Source: Acinetobacter sp. C32I (GTDB taxonomy: Bacteria > Pseudomonadota > Gammaproteobacteria > Pseudomonadales > Moraxellaceae). From it: DNA of 64,000 nt. This document shows, piece after piece, positions 26,301-34,567 of the stretch (its first letter is position 1; each line of letters opens with the position of its first letter). Where the stretch lies: the NCBI RefSeq assembly GCF_023702715.1, contig NZ_CP098480.1, forward strand, positions 1 through 64,000. The letters run 5' to 3'. The notes beneath the pieces are model-generated. The model was not told the DNA's origin. It ran no database searches and saw only the letters and a list, made by a program, of their open reading frames with translations. Both the position numbers and the translations under genes were made by a program.

Positions 26301-26565
26301 TTTAAACAGTATTGCCAATCGTTTTGGGATGTCTGGACGTGAATTGGCGGAGTTAAATAATCTGAAAGCCAATGCAAGCCTGCAACGTGGTCAAAGTATT
26401 TCAGTTCCTAAAACAGTGAGTGAATACAAAGTAAAACGTGGTGATACGCTGATTGGTTTGGCAAGCCGTTATGGTTTGGAAACAAGTGCGTTGGCAGAAA
26501 TGAATGATTTAACGCCAAGTACTCAGTTACGTATTGGTGACGTGATTAAAGTGCCTAACCTGTAA
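23311..26565 (+). CDS. mltD: Membrane-bound lytic transglycosylase MltD with eight LysM domains
   Basis: 1084 residues, more than twice E. coli MltD (452). Signal peptide with a lipobox-like GITTGC. The family 23 transglycosylase domain at about residues 100-300 has catalytic Glu in LPIIESSYDPAATS and the motif GLWQFIPSTGRIYGL. A Thr/Ser-rich linker follows, then eight LysM repeats starting near bp 25066, 25246, 25465, 25700, 25855, 26056, 26275 and 26422 (each begins like YVVQSGDSL). It cleaves the glycan strand with formation of 1,6-anhydro-MurNAc at the outer membrane; the LysMs bind peptidoglycan. The transporter gene begins 6 bp later. Confidence 0.94.
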   Translation: MYKSSTLVSQTSATSLFKITVLTSALVALGITTGCSSTPQSSKTSSSKQVGSGYLDASSLDSLEDLLSATDMRAVEGDRLLVLKHGDVWKRMTVGFKMDLNHWDSRIEAQRSWFISRQPYLDRLSARASRYLYHTVKEAERRGMPTELALLPIIESSYDPAATSSAAAAGLWQFIPSTGRIYGLQQTSLYDGRRDVVESTRAAYEFFGSLYNQFGSWELALAAYNAGPGRIQQAINRNRAAGLPTDYWSLKLPQETMNYVPRFLAVAQIIKNPNAYGVSLPPIANRPHFREVSLAAPLELNQIASITGLSRAELYALNPGYRGEMVDPMSPMRILIPADLSPSIDAKLRSGKTSSGGFWASNKTPPPMNTNPLSTSTTVRTTTSTGSSTSTSTVTPPNLTASNTSRPTTSISNTSKVNTPRGSNALASFAAAADVPSAPRIPVAITPATNVKPVVTEPPISLKEREQISAAIKEEGKKETVAQVLEPQATQAERDQVVAEIKAIAPKGTEIVDPFDGKIKLTAIQTSQSVADEKGQEVSKGFAYPKNLVEDSATANSEDAKRNQGKPYIKTDTDVVVVAPKGKRSTYVVQPGDTLAIIAQKNGVNWRDIAQWNQIDPNGTLFVGASLYLYDAKPEAPKAAEKPESYVVQSGDSLTNLASRFDLSLKQLADYNNLSVTDGLFVGQKLTLIEPKNNSRTTQQAARATEAKAAAAQKVATKAYTVKRGEYLKLIADRYALSNQELADLTSGLTASSSLFVGQKINVPLHEVSSTQDTVEPTKSNVKYDNVSASTSYKTENYTVQRGDTLSSIATKSKISLSELAELNNLKSNSGVRLGQSLKIPAGSTVPDQYVVQSGDSLNAIAAKYNLQLSYVADLNGLERTSGVRVGQRLKLTGDVPAKNTTSNTTKSREETTPDVYTVKSGDTLGNIASRHNLQLDYVAGLNGLTRGSNVRIGQKLKLTGDLPKTETAKVDDSKTTTKTSASSRNTERYAVKAGESLNSIANRFGMSGRELAELNNLKANASLQRGQSISVPKTVSEYKVKRGDTLIGLASRYGLETSALAEMNDLTPSTQLRIGDVIKVPNL

Positions 26566-26571
26566 TTGTAA

Positions 26572-28413
26572 ATGATTCAGTTAGGCTTAATCAAAAGGCT
26601 TAGTCTATATGCTGGACTAAGCCTTTTTGCTCAGTCTTCATTTGCGGCAATGCAAACCACGCCGTATTTGGCGATGCATGTTCAGCCCAAATATACACAG
26701 TTGAAGGTGATGCCTTATGCCAATGCGAATGCACCGAAGGGGGGGACGCTGAGCCAATCGAGTTTGGGGACATTTGATAATTTAAACAGCATGAATGGTA
26801 AGGGCAGTTCAACTGAGGGCGTTAATTATTTATTTGATAGTTTGATGGATCGTTCGCTGGATGAGCCGCGTGTCATGTATCCACTACTCGCAGAACAGGT
26901 CAGTTACGATCCTGATCAACTGCAATCGGTCACCTTCCACTTGAATCCACAAGCACGATTTAATAATGGTCAGCCTGTAACTGCTGAAGATGTGAAATTT
27001 ACCTTCGATACCTATCAGACCAAAGCCAATTTAGGCTTTCAAATGTATTTGTCAGATTTGGCTAAAACTGAAGTGTTAGCTAAACATCAAATCAAATTTA
27101 TTTTTAAGTCTAAGAACAATGTGGAAATGCCACTGATTGTGGCAAGCCTACCGATTTACTCAAAATTGGATTGGAAGAATAAGGACTTTGGTCGCGTCAC
27201 CCTTCAACCGATTGTGGGGTCGGGGCCTTATGTCGTAGATCGTATAGATGCAGGACGGAGTATTAGTTATAAGCGCAGTCCAAACTATTGGGGCAAGGAT
27301 TTGCCAGTAAACAAAGGCCGTTATAACTTCGATCAACTCAAATATGTGTATTATCGAAATTTAGATGTTAGTTTTGAGGGGTTTAAATCTCGACAATTCA
27401 ATTTATACGAAGAAAAAAATATCCGTAATTGGGTTACAGCCTATCACTTTCCAGCAGCGAAATCAGGTTTAGTCAAAAAGTATAAAGCGCAGTTAGGTAC
27501 TCCTCTAGATATTCAAAGCTTGGTGTTTAATATCCGCCGAGCGCCACTCAATGATATTTATCTGCGTCAGGCATTAACCTACGCTTATGATTTTGAGTGG
27601 CAAAATAAGGCACTGTTCTTTAATCAAAATCGGCGCTTGCAAAGTTACTTTGATAATACTGATTTAGCAGCAACTGGCCGTCCGACTGCTGCTGAATTAA
27701 AGCTATTAAAACCATATTTGGCCCAGTTCAATCCAGTGATGCGACAAGGCATCTTGGCTGATTGGCGCTATCCTGTTTCTGATGGCAGTGGTTTCAATCG
27801 GCAGAATTTATTGACCGCACAACAGATCTTAAAAGATGCAGGTTATCTGATTCGCAATGGTCAGTTATATGATCGAACTGGCAAAGCCATTCGAATTGAA
27901 TTATTGATGCAACAGGAAAACCCACAACGTGAATTAATGCCGTTTGTGCGCAATTTGAAGCGTTTAGGCATTCAGGTTCAGTTACGGCAAGTGGATGTAC
28001 CGCAATATATGGAGCGGATTCGTCATCAAGATTTTGATATGATGATGTTGAAACTGCCACAGACTTTAACGCCTGGAAAAGAACAAGCTCAATTCTGGGG
28101 AAGTGCAGCAGCAGATGAGGCGGGTAATTATAATTATTCAGGGATCAAGAATCCTGCGATTGATCAGATGATCGCGAAAATTGTGGCGGCAAAAACACGC
28201 GATGAGGTGGTGTTGTATACGCGTGTGCTTGATCGTTTATTACGTGCAGGATATTACCAGATCCTGACTTATGGAAAACCTGAGCGTTGGTTTGCCTACT
28301 GGGATATCTATCAGCAGCCTTCGGTTAAACCAAAACTTTCTGTAGGGTGGGAGTATTGGTGGGTCGATGCCAATAAGGCTAAGAAACAGGAACAGTCTAT
28401 ACAAAAGCATTAA
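26572..28413 (+). CDS. Periplasmic oligopeptide-binding protein (YejA type)
   Basis: 613 residues, class C (peptide/nickel) binding protein. The signal peptide ends near SSFAAMQ. The family signature region (SYDPDQLQSVTFHLNPQARF, then ITAEDVKFTFDTY-like VTAEDVKF) is clear. It resembles YejA of the YejABEF system, which imports oligopeptides and the antibiotic microcin C in E. coli. The first gene of an ABC transporter unit; two permeases and a double ATPase follow after a 296-bp gap holding a repeat element. Confidence 0.88.
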   Translation: MIQLGLIKRLSLYAGLSLFAQSSFAAMQTTPYLAMHVQPKYTQLKVMPYANANAPKGGTLSQSSLGTFDNLNSMNGKGSSTEGVNYLFDSLMDRSLDEPRVMYPLLAEQVSYDPDQLQSVTFHLNPQARFNNGQPVTAEDVKFTFDTYQTKANLGFQMYLSDLAKTEVLAKHQIKFIFKSKNNVEMPLIVASLPIYSKLDWKNKDFGRVTLQPIVGSGPYVVDRIDAGRSISYKRSPNYWGKDLPVNKGRYNFDQLKYVYYRNLDVSFEGFKSRQFNLYEEKNIRNWVTAYHFPAAKSGLVKKYKAQLGTPLDIQSLVFNIRRAPLNDIYLRQALTYAYDFEWQNKALFFNQNRRLQSYFDNTDLAATGRPTAAELKLLKPYLAQFNPVMRQGILADWRYPVSDGSGFNRQNLLTAQQILKDAGYLIRNGQLYDRTGKAIRIELLMQQENPQRELMPFVRNLKRLGIQVQLRQVDVPQYMERIRHQDFDMMMLKLPQTLTPGKEQAQFWGSAAADEAGNYNYSGIKNPAIDQMIAKIVAAKTRDEVVLYTRVLDRLLRAGYYQILTYGKPERWFAYWDIYQQPSVKPKLSVGWEYWWVDANKAKKQEQSIQKH

Positions 28414-28510
28414 TTAGAATGGTTTGGACTAGCGTTTGATGAAGTCGTTAGATTAATATAACGGAGTCTTACCGAGTTCTCATCTTAATTTCAAGATAAG
28501 CTTTCAGCTG

Positions 28511-28634
28511 GAGTTACTTTGGTTTCGCCCAAAGTAACCAAAGGCATTGTCATCCACAAAACCTGTTTAGTTATTGGACCTCTTTTATTATTTCGCAAAA
28601 ACATGATCTTGTTTAAAACACGCAGGTTGTGGAT
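28511..28634. repeat. REP/MITE-like palindromic repeat element
   Basis: Two nested dyads. One is the hairpin TTACTTTGG-TTTCGC-CCAAAGTAA near 28513-28536. The other is CATCCACAA(A)ACCTG (28551-28565) repeated inverted as CAGGTTGTGGATG (28623-28635). Looks like a short non-coding mobile or REP-type repeat placed between the binding-protein gene and its permeases. The rest of the 28414-28709 gap has no gene; the ORF crossing it is an artefact. Confidence 0.6.
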
Positions 28635-28709
28635 GACGTTTCCGCGTATTTTATCTCATGTTAGATTTCATAAAAACTTAGTAAATAAATTAATAAGGGT
28701 TCGACTTCA

Positions 28710-29780
28710 ATGGTTCACTATATTCTAAAAAGAATGTTATTGATGATCCCGACATTATTTTTCATTTTATTGATTAATTTTTGTATTGTGCAAATTGCCC
28801 CAGGCGGACCTGTCGAACAAGCAATTCAGCAAATTCAAAATGCGCAAGGCTTAGGGGGAGGCAACAGTGCACCCTCAGGTTTGACCACCTTGGCACAATA
28901 TGAGGGTGCGCGTGGTTTAAGCCCAGAAATGATTGAAACAATCAAAGCCCAGTATGGTTTTGATCGGCCTGCCGCAGAACGCTTTTGGTTGATGTTGAAA
29001 GGCTATTTAAGCCTAGATTTTGGTAGCAGCTTTTTTAAAGATAAACCCGTAACTCAGCTGTTATACGAAAAGCTGCCTGTCACGCTGTCTTTGGGCTTGT
29101 GGAGCATCTTCCTGATCTATCTGATCGCAATCCCGCTGGGTATCAAAAAGGCCAAACATAATGGCTTGCTATTTGATCAATCCACTTCCTTATTATTAGC
29201 CGTGAGTTATGCCATTCCATCCTTTGTATTTGCTATTGTGTTGATTGTTTTCTTTGCTGGTGGCAGTTATTTACAATGGTTTCCATTACAAGGTCTGGTT
29301 TCGGAGAACTTTGCCCAATTGAGCCTCTGGGCCAAAGTACAAGATTATTTATGGCATATGAGTTTGCCCATCTTGAGTATGGTATTGGGTAGTTTTGCCG
29401 CACTGACGTATTTAACGAAGTATTCATTTGTTGAAGAGTTGCAAAAACCTTATGTACTGACTGCAAGATCAAAAGGACTGAATGACAATCAGATTCTTTA
29501 TGGGCAGGTCTTTCGCAATGCAATTTTAGTGGTTGTGGCCGCTTTACCAGAAGCTTTGGTCGGTATTTTCTTTGTCGGTAATTTATTTATCGAAATCATT
29601 TTTAATTTAGATGGGATTGGTCTATTAGGTTTTGAAGCGATTACTCAGCGTGATTATCCTGTCATTTTTGGGACTTTATTTTTATTTACCTTATTCGGGA
29701 TGATCTTGCGTTTAATCGGTGATGTACTGTATCAGGTGATTGACCCGCGCATTGATTTTGAATCAAGAGGTGGTAAATAA
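28710..29780 (+). CDS. Oligopeptide ABC transporter permease (YejB type)
   Basis: 356 residues. Six predicted membrane helices, the first at the N-terminus (MLLMIPTLFFILLINFCIV). A large periplasmic segment carries the binding-protein-dependent permease loop EALVGIFFVGNLFIEIIFN and the EAA-type coupling motif ARSKGLNDNQILYGQVFRNA. YejB-like architecture: the long segment after helix 1 (ARGLSPEMIETIKAQYGFD) is typical. The next permease overlaps its stop by 1 bp (TAATG). Confidence 0.9.
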   Translation: MVHYILKRMLLMIPTLFFILLINFCIVQIAPGGPVEQAIQQIQNAQGLGGGNSAPSGLTTLAQYEGARGLSPEMIETIKAQYGFDRPAAERFWLMLKGYLSLDFGSSFFKDKPVTQLLYEKLPVTLSLGLWSIFLIYLIAIPLGIKKAKHNGLLFDQSTSLLLAVSYAIPSFVFAIVLIVFFAGGSYLQWFPLQGLVSENFAQLSLWAKVQDYLWHMSLPILSMVLGSFAALTYLTKYSFVEELQKPYVLTARSKGLNDNQILYGQVFRNAILVVVAALPEALVGIFFVGNLFIEIIFNLDGIGLLGFEAITQRDYPVIFGTLFLFTLFGMILRLIGDVLYQVIDPRIDFESRGGK

Positions 29781-30790
29781 TGTCCCCTTTGATGCGTGCG
29801 CGTTTTGATCGATTTAGGCAAAATAAATTGGGCTTTCGCTGTCTGATTTTATTTTTAACGATCTTTGTATTGTCCTTATTTGCTGAATTGATTGCCAATG
29901 ACAAACCATTGGTGGTTCGCTACCAGCAGTCTTTTTATTTCCCGATTTGGAAAGATTATCCAGAAACGATCTTTGGCGGCACCTTTGAAACTGCCACCGA
30001 TTATCAAGACCCAGCTGTAAAACAATTGATTCAAAAACAGGGCTGGATGATTTCTCCACCGGTGACTTTTGCTTATCAAACACCAAATTTATCATTGGCA
30101 GTACCCGTGCCTTCAGCGCCGAGTTCACAAAATTGGCTTGGAACAGATGATCAAGGCCGTGATGTGTTTGCCCGAATTTTGTATGGCCTGCGTGTTTCTC
30201 TTTTATTTGGATTTGCTTTAACGCTGTGTTCTGCGGTGATTGGCATCATGGTTGGCGCAATACAGGGCTACTATGGGGGCTGGATTGATTTAATTGGGCA
30301 GCGGATTTTGGAGGTCTGGGGCGGCTTGCCGATGTTGTTCATTGTCATGATCTTGGTCAGTATGTTTAGCCCTAGCATTTATTGGCTATTTTTGATCATG
30401 TTGTTATTTGGTTGGACTCAGTTGGTTGGGCTGGTGCGTGCCGAGTTCTTGCGGGCGCGCAATTTTGATTATGTCCGTGCAGCGCAAGCGCTGGGCGTAA
30501 CGGATCATAAAATTATCTTTAAGCACATTTTACCGAATGCAATGAGTTCAAGTTTGTCACAGATTCCGTTTATGTTGACCACCAATATTATTGCCTTAAC
30601 TGCATTGGATTTCTTAGGTTATGGTCTACCGCCTGATGCTGCATCATTGGGTGAATTATTATTACAAGGCAAAAATAACTTAGATGCGCCGTGGTTGGTG
30701 CTGTCTGGCTTTTTTACATTGGCGATTGTACTGTCTTTATTGATTTTTATCGGGGAGGCTGCACGTGATGCATTTGACCCAAGACGATAA
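29780..30790 (+). CDS. Oligopeptide ABC transporter permease (YejE type)
   Basis: 336 residues. One N-terminal helix followed by a ~100-residue periplasmic loop (NWLGTDDQGRDVFARILYGL), then the permease core with helices and the EAA motif AAQALGVTDHKIIFKHILPN. GTDDQGRDVFAR is the class signature of OppC/YejE permeases. Its 3' end overlaps the ATPase start by 23 bp, and its own start overlaps the yejB-like stop by 1 bp, so the three genes are translationally linked. Confidence 0.9.
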   Translation: MSPLMRARFDRFRQNKLGFRCLILFLTIFVLSLFAELIANDKPLVVRYQQSFYFPIWKDYPETIFGGTFETATDYQDPAVKQLIQKQGWMISPPVTFAYQTPNLSLAVPVPSAPSSQNWLGTDDQGRDVFARILYGLRVSLLFGFALTLCSAVIGIMVGAIQGYYGGWIDLIGQRILEVWGGLPMLFIVMILVSMFSPSIYWLFLIMLLFGWTQLVGLVRAEFLRARNFDYVRAAQALGVTDHKIIFKHILPNAMSSSLSQIPFMLTTNIIALTALDFLGYGLPPDAASLGELLLQGKNNLDAPWLVLSGFFTLAIVLSLLIFIGEAARDAFDPRR

Positions 30791-32363
30791 CCCGCTTGAT
30801 CAATCACCGTTATTCAGGATTCAGCAACTTCGTATTAGCACTCAGATAGGTCAGTGCTTACTTGAAAATTTGAGTTTTGATTTATATCCAGAGCAGACGA
30901 TTGCACTGGTTGGTGAAAGTGGTTCAGGTAAAACCATCAGTGCGTTGGCTCTGTTGGGATTATTGCCTGAACATTTTATAGTACAAGGTAAAGTGGAACT
31001 CGATGGAAAGAACTTGCTGGTTTTGAGCCAGAGTCAGTTACAGCAGATACGGGGTAAACGTATTGGCATGATTTTCCAAGAGCCGATGACGGCTTTAAAT
31101 CCTTTGCATAAAGTAGAACGGATGTTGGGTGAGAGTTTATTGCGACTTGGTATTGCAAAGACTGAAATTCGACAGCGTTGCATGGCGTTGTTGCAGGATG
31201 TCGAAATTCACGATGCAGCACATATACTGAAGTGCTATCCCCATGAACTGTCTGGCGGGCAGAGGCAACGGGTTATGTTGGCAATGGCTTTGGCTTTAGA
31301 GCCAGAGATTTTAATTGCTGATGAACCAACCACGGCTTTAGATGTGGTGTTACAAGCGCAAATTTTAACGTTGTTAAAAGGCTTGCAGCGGCAGCGAAAG
31401 ATGGCAATCATTTTGATTAGCCATGACCTGAATTTAGTCAAGCATTATGCAGATCAGGTTGTGGTACTGAATCAAGGACAAGTTGAAGAGCAGGGTGCAG
31501 TTCAGAAGATATTTACCTATCCTGAAACGAACTATACACAGCATTTGCTCAATCATAATTTTGGAAAAGCTTTGGCGATACAGCCGACGCAAACCTTGCT
31601 TGAATTAAATAACGTCACAGTAAAATATCCGATTCATCATGGTTTATTCAATCAAGTTAAAACCTATAAGATTGCAGCAGAATCCATCCAGTTGAGTCTG
31701 TTTCAGGGAGAGGCTTTAGGCATCGTTGGAGAGAGTGGTTCAGGTAAATCATCTTTGGCTTTTGCAATTGCAAGGCTGATCAGCAGCGAAGGTTCTATTC
31801 ATTTTCAGACACAAGATTTAAACCTGTTGACTCAAAAACAGCTTCGGCCACTTCGACGTGATTTTCAGATTGTGTTTCAGGATCCATTTAGTAGCCTGAA
31901 TCCTCGTATGTCAGTTGAACAGATCATTGCCGAAGGGCTTTGTCTTCAGCCCATTTCAAAGCAACAGTGCCAAGTTGAAGTTGACGCTGTTTTGGCAAAA
32001 GTCGAATTATCTTTAACAGATAAAGACAAGTATCCGCATCAACTCTCTGGTGGGCAACGGCAACGTGTGGCACTTGCAAGAGCATTGGTACTCAAACCTA
32101 AGCTACTAATTTTAGATGAACCGACCTCCGCCTTGGATCGGACTACGCAATTGGCCATCATTCAATTGTTACGTCGTTTGCAGCAGCAAGAACACATCAG
32201 CTATATCTTTATCAGTCATGACTTACAAGTCATTAAAGCACTGTGCCAAAAAGTTCTGGTGATGCATCAGGGCAAAGCCTTGGAATATCAAGCCACAACA
32301 CTTTTATTTAGCCAGCCTCAGACTGAATATACCCGTCAGCTTATTTCTGCTAGCGAATATTAG
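30768..32363 (+). CDS. Oligopeptide ABC transporter ATPase with two nucleotide-binding domains (YejF type)
   Basis: 531 residues from ATG 30768 (GGGGAGG 9 bp upstream; a GTG at 30765 is in frame). Two complete ABC domains: the first with GESGSGKT, LSGGQRQRV and ILIADEPTTALD; the second with GESGSGKSS, LSGGQRQRV and LLILDEPTSALD. Both halves keep the catalytic Glu after the Walker B Asp and the switch His (SHDL). Single-chain double ATPases are typical of the YejF/GsiA group. It powers import of peptides through the two permeases. Confidence 0.94.
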   Translation: MHLTQDDNPLDQSPLFRIQQLRISTQIGQCLLENLSFDLYPEQTIALVGESGSGKTISALALLGLLPEHFIVQGKVELDGKNLLVLSQSQLQQIRGKRIGMIFQEPMTALNPLHKVERMLGESLLRLGIAKTEIRQRCMALLQDVEIHDAAHILKCYPHELSGGQRQRVMLAMALALEPEILIADEPTTALDVVLQAQILTLLKGLQRQRKMAIILISHDLNLVKHYADQVVVLNQGQVEEQGAVQKIFTYPETNYTQHLLNHNFGKALAIQPTQTLLELNNVTVKYPIHHGLFNQVKTYKIAAESIQLSLFQGEALGIVGESGSGKSSLAFAIARLISSEGSIHFQTQDLNLLTQKQLRPLRRDFQIVFQDPFSSLNPRMSVEQIIAEGLCLQPISKQQCQVEVDAVLAKVELSLTDKDKYPHQLSGGQRQRVALARALVLKPKLLILDEPTSALDRTTQLAIIQLLRRLQQQEHISYIFISHDLQVIKALCQKVLVMHQGKALEYQATTLLFSQPQTEYTRQLISASEY

Positions 32364-32412
32364 CATTGTAATTAAATTGACATATGCTATTGTCAGTTCA
32401 TCGGAAGAATGC

Positions 32413-32458
32413 TTGACAGTAACAATAATCAGATTAAATTAGAGTAAATACTCTAATT
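32413..32458 (+). promoter_or_regulatory. Promoter with perfect 22-bp operator dyad before the flavin reductase
   Basis: -35 TTGACA at 32413-32418, and a TAAATT-type -10 near 32435-32440. A perfect dyad AATTAGAGT-AAAT-ACTCTAATT at 32437-32458 overlaps the -10 and the start region, as expected for a TetR- or MarR-type repressor site. The regulator gene is not in the neighbourhood. Identity of the binding protein is unknown. Confidence 0.65.
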
Positions 32459-32474
32459 GTAGCAGAGGATGACC

Positions 32475-33719
32475 ATGAGTCAGATTGCAGACAGTATCCA
32501 GATTCGCAATACGACATTTAAAAATCGTATTATCAAAGGGGCAATGAGCGAAGCGCTCGCGAATGATGCAGGACAACCCAATGATCTCTTGATCGGTTTA
32601 TACGAAGCGTGGTCAAAAGGCGGTTTGGGTTGTGCCATTACAGGAAACGTGATGGTGAATGTAGGTGCTAAAAATGAACCAGGTGTGGTTGCAATTGAAA
32701 CCGAGCGTGATCTGGAAAAATTAAAGCAATGGGCTGCTGTGGGCAAGAAACATGGCATGGTGCAATTGATTCAGTTGTCACATCCTGGTCGCCAATGTCC
32801 AAAAGGTCTAAATAAGGAAACCGTTGCACCCTCAGCTGTACCATTTAGTCCAATGCTTGCAGCTATGTTTGGTACGCCGCGTGAACTTAAACATGACGAA
32901 ATTTTAGATATTATCCAGCGTTTTGCGACAGCAGCAGCAGTATGTGAAAAGGCAGGTTTTGAAGGTGTACAGCTGCATGGCGCACACGGTTATCTGATTA
33001 GCCAGTTTCTATCACCTTTGACCAATAAGCGTACGGATCAATGGGGTGGTTCGATTGAGAATCGTATGCGTTTCTTGATCGATGCTTATCAGGCAGTACG
33101 TGATGCAACTTCTGAAAACTTCATCATTTCGGTGAAACTGAACTCGGCAGATTTTCAGCGTGGCGGGATCACAGAAGAAGATGTCATTACCGTGTTCAAA
33201 GCGATTGATGCTGCGGGAATCGATATTATTGAAATTTCTGGGGGAACCTATGAAGCCCCTGCAATGGCGGGTGCAAAAGCAGAGTCACGTAAAGCCAGTA
33301 CCATTGCACGTGAAGCTTATTTCTTAGAATTTGCAGAAAAAATTCGCCAACATGTCGCCTGTAAATTGATGGTAACAGGTGGTTTCCGTACTGTAGAGGG
33401 AATGAATGCTGCACTGGAAAGTGGTGCATGTGATTTTATTGGTATTGCACGTCCATTGGCGGTTGAAGTTGATTTAACAGATCGTTTAATTGCAGGGCAT
33501 GATGTCCGTTATGCAGTGAATCAAATTAAAACAGGAATTCCATTTGTCGATAAAATGGCAATTATGGAAATCATTTGGTATGCAGCCCAGTTTAAAGCGA
33601 TTGGACAAGGTAAAAAGCCGAATCCAAAATTATCACCACTGTTGGTCTTCTTAAATTATGCGAAGGGGAATATCAAAGCAGTTGTGAAAGGTCGAGTCAA
33701 TTCACGGAAGTCTGCATAA
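32475..33719 (+). CDS. Old Yellow Enzyme family NADH:flavin oxidoreductase
   Basis: 414 residues from ATG 32475 (AGAGG 6 bp upstream; ATG 32469 is too close). TIM barrel with the OYE signatures LSHPGRQCPK, LHGAHGYLISQFLSPLTNKR and DQWGGSIENRMRFL; the GVQLHGAHGY motif holds the His-Ala-His-type substrate site, and VTGGFRT and IARPLAVE bind the FMN phosphate. Reduces activated C=C bonds of enones or nitro compounds with NAD(P)H; the physiological substrate is unknown. The repressor-type dyad upstream suggests induction by the substrate. Confidence 0.87.
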   Translation: MSQIADSIQIRNTTFKNRIIKGAMSEALANDAGQPNDLLIGLYEAWSKGGLGCAITGNVMVNVGAKNEPGVVAIETERDLEKLKQWAAVGKKHGMVQLIQLSHPGRQCPKGLNKETVAPSAVPFSPMLAAMFGTPRELKHDEILDIIQRFATAAAVCEKAGFEGVQLHGAHGYLISQFLSPLTNKRTDQWGGSIENRMRFLIDAYQAVRDATSENFIISVKLNSADFQRGGITEEDVITVFKAIDAAGIDIIEISGGTYEAPAMAGAKAESRKASTIAREAYFLEFAEKIRQHVACKLMVTGGFRTVEGMNAALESGACDFIGIARPLAVEVDLTDRLIAGHDVRYAVNQIKTGIPFVDKMAIMEIIWYAAQFKAIGQGKKPNPKLSPLLVFLNYAKGNIKAVVKGRVNSRKSA

Positions 33720-33727
33720 TATATTTT

Positions 33728-33749
33728 AGGGCTCTTCGGAGTCCTTTTT
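33728..33749 (+). terminator. Terminator after the flavin reductase
   Basis: AGGGCTC-TTCG-GAGTCCT stem with one G-U pair and a stable TTCG loop, then TTTTT. Confidence 0.82.
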
Positions 33750-33765
33750 ATTATTCAAAGCAAAT

Positions 33766-33800
33766 AAAAAAGCCACTGTCTTAAAATGCAGTGGCTTTTT
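33766..33800 (-). terminator. Terminator after tRNA-Glu
   Basis: AGCCACTG / CAGTGGCT hairpin flanked by A and T runs, just 3' of the tRNA on the minus strand. Confidence 0.85.
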
Positions 33801-33806
33801 CAAATT

Positions 33807-33882
33807 TGGCGTCCCTACGGGGATTCGAACCCCGGTTACCGCCGTGAAAGGGCGATGTCCTAGGCCTCTAGACGATAGGGAC
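33807..33882 (-). tRNA. tRNA-Glu (TTC)
   Basis: 76 nt on the minus strand. It begins GTCCCTATCGTCTAGAGGCC, has the anticodon loop CTTTCAC with anticodon TTC, the T arm GGTTCGAATCC, and ends GGGACGCCA with CCA encoded. The cloverleaf closes fully and is close to E. coli tRNA-Glu. A terminator follows. Confidence 0.98.
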
Positions 33883-33901
33883 TTCTTGAGGTGGGTGTAT
33901 A

Positions 33902-34567
33902 TTAGGGTTCTGTCACCAAACTGTCAAGAAGGTGAGGAGACAGTTTGTTCAAAATATAGCAAAACAGTTCAGCAGTCTTCTGCGTATCGTACAACGCAGA
34001 GTGGGCTTCTTTGCCATCAAACTCGATTCCAGCCTGAATACAGGCACGTGCCAATACCGTTTGCCCAAACATCACCGCACTTAAAGTCACGGTATCAAAG
34101 ACAGAGAAACTGTGAAACGGGTTTTGATTTTTAGTTCCCGAGCGTGCAATCGCTGCCTGCAGGAAACCTAAGTCAAAATGGGCATTATGACCCACCAGTA
34201 CCGCATGGGTACAGTGCTGGGCTTTACGCACTTCATTCAATGATTTGAAAATACGACGCAAAGCGCTACGCTCATCTTCAGCCATTGCAACACGCATTGG
34301 ATTGAACGGATCAATACCAATGAAGTCTAATGAGCGGCGGTCTAGATTTGCACCCTCAAAAGGATTGATGTGTGCTTGGAAAGATGGGCCTGGGACAAAT
34401 TGCCCATTTTCATCATAGACAATTGGTATGCATGCAATTTCGAGTAGCGCATCGGTTTGAGAATTAAAGCCTGCTGTTTCCACATCGACAACAACAGGTA
34501 AAAATCCACGAAAACGCTGACCAATGACAGGCGCTTTGTTTTCTTCTTGGGTCACACTTTTCTCCAT
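33902..34567 (-). CDS. rnt: Ribonuclease T
   Basis: 221 residues. DEDDh exonuclease motifs: VDVETAGF (Asp, Glu), [10 protein letters not shown] (Asp) and [14 protein letters not shown] (His, Asp). RNase T trims the 3' ends of tRNA, 5S and 23S rRNA in the cytosol. Its start lies 16 bp inside the end of pyrC, so the two are translated as a pair, the same order as in Pseudomonas (pyrC-rnt). Confidence 0.94.
   Translation of the reverse strand: MEKSVTQEENKAPVIGQRFRGFLPVVVDVETAGFNSQTDALLEIACIPIVYDENGQFVPGPSFQAHINPFEGANLDRRSLDFIGIDPFNPMRVAMAEDERSALRRIFKSLNEVRKAQHCTHAVLVGHNAHFDLGFLQAAIARSGTKNQNPFHSFSVFDTVTLSAVMFGQTVLARACIQAGIEFDGKEAHSALYDTQKTAELFCYILNKLSPHLLDSLVTEP

Noticed and set aside
28519..28728. 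69-aa ORF upstream of the YejB-like permease gene
   Set aside because: Lies across the palindromic repeat and into the permease start; no ribosome-binding site and low-complexity repeat-derived residues.
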